From NCBI GenBank assembly GCA_015680905.1, contig CM027385.1, positions 82,543,501-82,607,500 on the forward strand: a stretch of 64,000 nucleotides of DNA, in the 5' to 3' direction. Positions 59,767 to 64,000 of the stretch are shown here, piece after piece (position 1 is the first letter of the stretch; every line of letters starts with the position of its first letter). Under the pieces are notes generated by a model that made no database searches, was not told where the DNA came from, and saw nothing but the letters and a program-made list of their open reading frames with translations. The stretch comes from Coptis chinensis (taxonomy: Eukaryota; Streptophyta; Magnoliopsida; Ranunculales; Ranunculaceae). Made by a program: the position numbers and the translations under genes.

Positions 59767-60540
59767 ATTCTCCCATACAATATATATTTACACAAGAAAT
59801 ATAAAATGCATTTGGACATAAAAAGTCAACAAATGGTCAAAATTTCAATAGTTTCAGTCAAAATTGATACCTTAAATCTACTAGTCAAAGGTAGGTAGGT
59901 AACAAATACAAACAAATCTACTATACACTGACATGAAAATGAAAGTATGACACCACTAAAAAGTCTAAAGTGTAAATTTTTATATGAATAAAAAAAAAAA
60001 TTATTGACTTTTCCTTTTATGCCAAAAATAAAAGTCAAAATTATGACCAACATTTTAATCTCAAAAACCCTAAATCTTTCTTATTAGAGACAAACAAAAA
60101 AACAGGAAGAATTGGCGGGAAAATCTTGGGTTTTGAGGCCAACACTCATAACAACGGATAAAAGCTATACTGTATGTACTAAGTAGGTATGTTTAACTTG
60201 TTCTTCTCAACTCTTTATTTCTTTATAATGAAAAGTCAAATTAGTGTGGGCAAATTTGGTTATTTTAGTCTTTTATATTCTGTAAAAATGTGTTCTTTAT
60301 TATGTTTTGATGGTTTTTTTTTAGCTGTGTGTCACTTTTAATGTTATATAATAACTTGTTTAGTGCAAGTTTAGTCAACTTTGGTTGTTTTGGTTTATGT
60401 TTTGTAATGGGTATTTTTGATGTTTTTGATGACTGAGTGTTTTGTAAAATGGATTTGTGTAGGTGACACTTTAGATTGATTTTTCATGATTGGAGTTTGG
60501 AAGCTTGCTTGAGTTTTTGTTCAAGGTCTGGTATATAATT
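59767..60540. other. Spacer and leader of the WAP gene
   Basis: AT-rich promoter region. A plausible leader intron runs from a GTAGGT donor near 60184 to a TGTGTAG acceptor at about 60463. No other features. Confidence 0.4.
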
Positions 60541-63500
60541 ATGGAGGATTCATGTGGTAATGGGTCAATGGAAGTGAGTAGTCACTGTAACGGTGTTAAG
60601 ATCGAAGATGAAATTGTGGCTAATTTCGATTCTTATTTTGAAGATGTTGATGATTGTTTGACAATTTCGAGGATGGTTAATGATTCGGTTATCAAGGGGA
60701 TGGTGAATGCTGTAACGGAAGAAGCTGCGGAGAAAATTGCTCTTAAAGAACAGGAGGTGGCTTCATTGAAGAAGAGATTAGAGTTCTATGAGTCAGGGTG
60801 CGTATAAACTTGACGAGTCGAAGTCAGCTGATGTAGTAGGGCAGGATACTGTGGAAGAGTGTGTCCGTAACTTAAAATTTGTATCAGAAAAGCAGTTTCG
60901 TATGCTTGAGGAAAAGATCGAGGATGTCAAAAGGTGTGATGCGTTTCCCGGGCAGAGTGAAAGGACAGAATCAGGAAAATGGGTAGGGGTAGCTCAAACA
61001 CTCCACACATTGAGGAATGTAGTAAACACTTTTTGCATGCGGGTCGAAAATCTGGTTTGCTTGTCAAAGCCATCCCTTTGTGAGTGGCGGGATCAGAGGA
61101 AGTTTGAAGATGATATAGAAGTTATGGTTATTCGGAATTCTATAAGGGGCTTCCTGGAGGACTTTGAGATTAATTCATGGAAACAAGGACCCCAATTGTC
61201 TGGTAGTCAATATACAAACCAACTGGCTAAAATCAACCAACTTTCAAGCTTACGCCAAGAACTAGATATCATCTCTAGGACTTTGTCCAGTCCTGAAATG
61301 GGGCAGTTTCCTCTTAATGGATCAGACGAGAGTGGTGAACAATGCACTAACGGAAAGAGGAAAGACCATTTCCTTCGGAAGGCGTTTAGCAGTGATATCT
61401 CACAATTCATAAAGGAAGCAAATGGGAAAAATCAGGAGTCTAAAACAGATTTGTCTGAGACAATGGAATCTGCCTCCCTAAAACACATGACAAAGGATGA
61501 AATTGTGAGCTTCTTTAAATCTGAAATTACCAGGATGAAAAGAAACCATGAATCCCAAGTGCAAGAGATTACTGAAGAATATTTCCGCCTCAGAAGAGAA
61601 TTCCTTAAAGAAAGTGGTCCTTTGTCTTCATTGCGGAAAGATAAAGAGTTTGAAGCCTTTCGGAAAAAGATCCCAGAACTCATGGTTAAATTAGATGATG
61701 TGCTCTTTAAGAATGAGAAGTTATCTGTGCTGTATGGGAATAATGAGATTATATGCAATTTGAAGAACAGAATCGATACCCTCCTTTCTGAGAACCAACA
61801 GATGAAGGGATTGCTTACAAGCAAGAGCAAAGAGGTCAAGCACTTGTCATCGCAATTGTCTAGTGCTGCAGACAAAATATCACAACATTTTGTGACAGAG
61901 GCAAACTTGTTGAAACGGATCAGGAAGCTTAAATGTGATATGCAAGATATGAGTTTGAAACTTCGGTCAGAGAAGATGTGGATAAGTGTATTCTCAAGGA
62001 ATTGATGGGAAAAATCAAATGGTCTGTAGAGGAGTCTAATATGAAATTTGTAGCAATACTTGAATTTTATGAAATGTATTTTAAAGAATTTGCTAAGGAT
62101 GCCAGAGCAATATGCAGATGGGACATTGAAGATTTAAATATGGAGTCAGTTATCATGCAAGAGATTTGTGGAACTATTTTCAGAGAAGCGGCCCAGGATG
62201 CTGAGCGTAGATTAAATCTCATGAAGATGAAATATGAGGGACAAAATGAACGGTTAGTTTCCCTTGAAGCATCAGTATTGGAAAGTGAGAAGGCCTTAAA
62301 CTCGGTGATTGAAGAGAAGGATCAATTAAACCATAAGCTAGTCAAGATTTCAGCTTTGCTGGAAGAGAAGGAAAAGGTGGCCCTGGAAACTGGCTCCAAG
62401 TTAATGAAAGAGAAGGAGCGCACTGATCTACTTTATCAGGATTTGAGTTTGTTTAAAGACCAAGCAATTCAGCAGGAGAAATTAGTTTCTGTGACTGAAA
62501 GGGAGTCAAATATGATAAAGAGTAAGTTGGAGGAGGCTTTGGGGCAAACACATTTATATGAGGACAAAATAGCCAAATTAAATAAGAAACTTAAGCTGGC
62601 CATAGAAGACTTGGAGGAAGCAAATAAAGAAATGAAAAGGCTTCAAGTAATTATTCAACAGAAGGAAAATGCTTTATCATTGGTTGTAGCCAGAGAATCG
62701 GGGCAGAAAAAGCAAGTTGAATTGCTTAGTACATATGTCGAAAGATTGTTCAAAACAGCTGCTGATTTTGAAGGACAGACGATGGAAATTGTTGAAAAGA
62801 ATAATTTAAGGTAATCTATCTATGATATATTCTATTGCTTGCATGTGCACGACAAAGAAAACAAGTGAAGTGGGTGAATTAACATGAAAAACTATGTTGA
62901 CCTGTCCGAAGTAAGTTATTATACTTCGGAAACAATGAATTTACGCATTAAACACTTCATTTCTGTGGCATCATCTCAGAGTAGTTTAAGTATATAATTT
63001 GGTTTTTTTAGGATTTGTCTACAAAGACAAACTTTTAAATTATGTCAAGTGCATAAGTTTTCGTTTTCTTTTTTCAGGTTGAAAAGGTTAAAGTTTCAGT
63101 TGTATCCACTTGTTCAGAATCCTGCTTTATCTAGGAAATCAGAGTTGGTGTACAAGGAAAGACTGGAAAGAAGATATTCTGACCTTCAGAAGGCTGAAGC
63201 AGAGGTATCTGAACTATCACGTCGTCTGGTTTTGTGTACTATTCCATGATAGACTCCATATTATAAGGAATAATATAGTCATTGAGCATTGAGTTGGATT
63301 CAAACTCATTAAAGATACACACAAAGGAAATCTTGTTATAAATGAGCATTGTGCTGGCTTTAACTTAACTTATCCATTGTATATAAAGATAATCTAGTAT
63401 CATTGTAGTGAAGCTAAAAATAAAGAAATAAGTGAAAAGAAAGTGAAGGGAGAGGGGAGAAGAGAATAAAATGGGAAAAGAGAGGGCAGGAGTGTTAAAT

Positions 63501-64000
63501 CCTTGGTTGCATCTCACTCATATTTATATTCAATTGTGTACTAGTTAAATCCTTGGTTGCACCTACTACTTACAATACCACATAGATAAATGTTATTAGA
63601 CTGTTAATTGATAAATATCATTACGGGGAAGTGTTGAATTTTACATCTGTTAGTTGTGTACTTAGTTACCTTTAAACAACCACATCCATTTCTTGGTAAC
63701 AACTCTTTTTTTTCCCCATCTTATCTAAAGAATTTCAGTCAGTATTATGTGTTCAAAAATCATTGGGATAATTGAATTTGTGCTCAATAAAAATAATATT
63801 GTAGGAAAGCTGAAGACTTATTTGTTGCACACCAGTTGTGACTTGTGATATATGTGTCCATAATCAGTCTCCTTTGTAAACTCTTCTTAAAGCTATTTTA
63901 TAGGAGATAATTTCAAATTTGGTTTTGACAATCTATCTCATGAAACATTACTCTTTTGACCGCAGGTTGATCTTTTAGGTGATGAAGTGGATGCTCTTCT
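60541..64000 (+). CDS. WPP domain-associated protein, 5' part (continues past window)
   Basis: The gene encodes a long coiled-coil protein of the WPP domain-associated (WAP) type, thought to bind WPP proteins of the plant nuclear envelope. I start at 60541 (MEDSCGNGSMEVSS); an in-frame ATG at 60490 is possible. Conserved N-terminal blocks are NFDSYFEDVDDCLTISRMV, MVNAVTEEAAEKIALKEQEV and KKRLEFYESG. The rest is heptad-rich, with dense Lys/Glu/Leu through about 62800. Exon 1 runs to 62810, exon 2 is 63078-63204 and exon 3 starts at 63966 and leaves the window. Two one-base frame changes interrupt exon 1, near 60795 and near 61972; similarity in composition resumes at once in both, so they may be sequence errors. 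Confidence 0.75.
63205..63965 (+). other. WAP intron 2
   Basis: Bounded by GCAGAG/GTATCT and CCGCAG/GTTGAT, both in phase 0 (KAEAE then VDLLGDEVDALL). No other feature is seen inside. Confidence 0.6.

Overview
This is a nuclear plant genome window. Its AT-rich DNA carries GT-AG introns, plant-specific gene families (CHX antiporter, GDSL lipase, PsbR, WPP-domain-associated protein), interstitial TTTAGGG arrays and Ty1/copia retrotransposons. The gene set fits a eudicot, possibly an asterid, but the sequence alone does not fix the species.

Layout. 0.8-15.7 kb is a compact genic block on the + strand. It holds a nine-exon DNAJC14-type J-domain membrane protein with a Jiv90-like region (813-5339), a three-exon organellar PrmC/HemK release-factor glutamine methyltransferase (6608-9285), and a CHX18-like cation/H+ antiporter (12746-15690) with its own TATA box, leader intron and upstream mini-ORF. 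16-26 kb is repeat-rich. It contains tandem arrays, telomere-like sequence, a small two-exon gene flanked by direct repeats, one copy of a 1-kb segment repeated at 53 kb, two MITE candidates with target-site duplications, a decayed PsbR fragment, a 0.7-kb direct duplication and an extensin 5' fragment. 26.6-29.6 kb (minus) is an array of fused 14-3-3-like modules. 30.3-31.8 kb has broken CDCA7-type zinc-finger and beta-amylase fragments. 33.1-35.0 kb (minus) is a GDSL esterase/lipase. 35.6-43.8 kb (minus) is a carnosine N-methyltransferase-like gene whose next-to-last exon is interrupted by a complete copia element (36016-40972). 43.8-45.4 kb is a SPLAYED/MINUSCULE-type SNF2 fragment. 48.1-50.8 kb is a truncated copia element carrying a nested Mutator-type MITE. 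LINE, transmembrane-protein and HSP70 fragments follow. 52.8-59.8 kb holds the second 1-kb repeat copy and a CHX exon-3 pseudogene split by a complete copia element (53979-59509, TSD TTGTC). From 60.5 kb to the window edge runs a WPP-domain-associated coiled-coil gene.

Two themes stand out. First, 16-60 kb is a graveyard of partial genes broken up by DNA and RNA transposons, several with readable target-site duplications that give the order of insertion. Second, genes that otherwise look intact (CHX, GDSL, WAP) carry isolated one-base frame breaks, some in homopolymers. This suggests consensus-sequence errors at least as strongly as real mutation, so pseudogene calls resting only on frameshifts should be treated with caution. 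The genes do not form a pathway; apart from the shared copies noted, they are ordinary unlinked eukaryotic loci.
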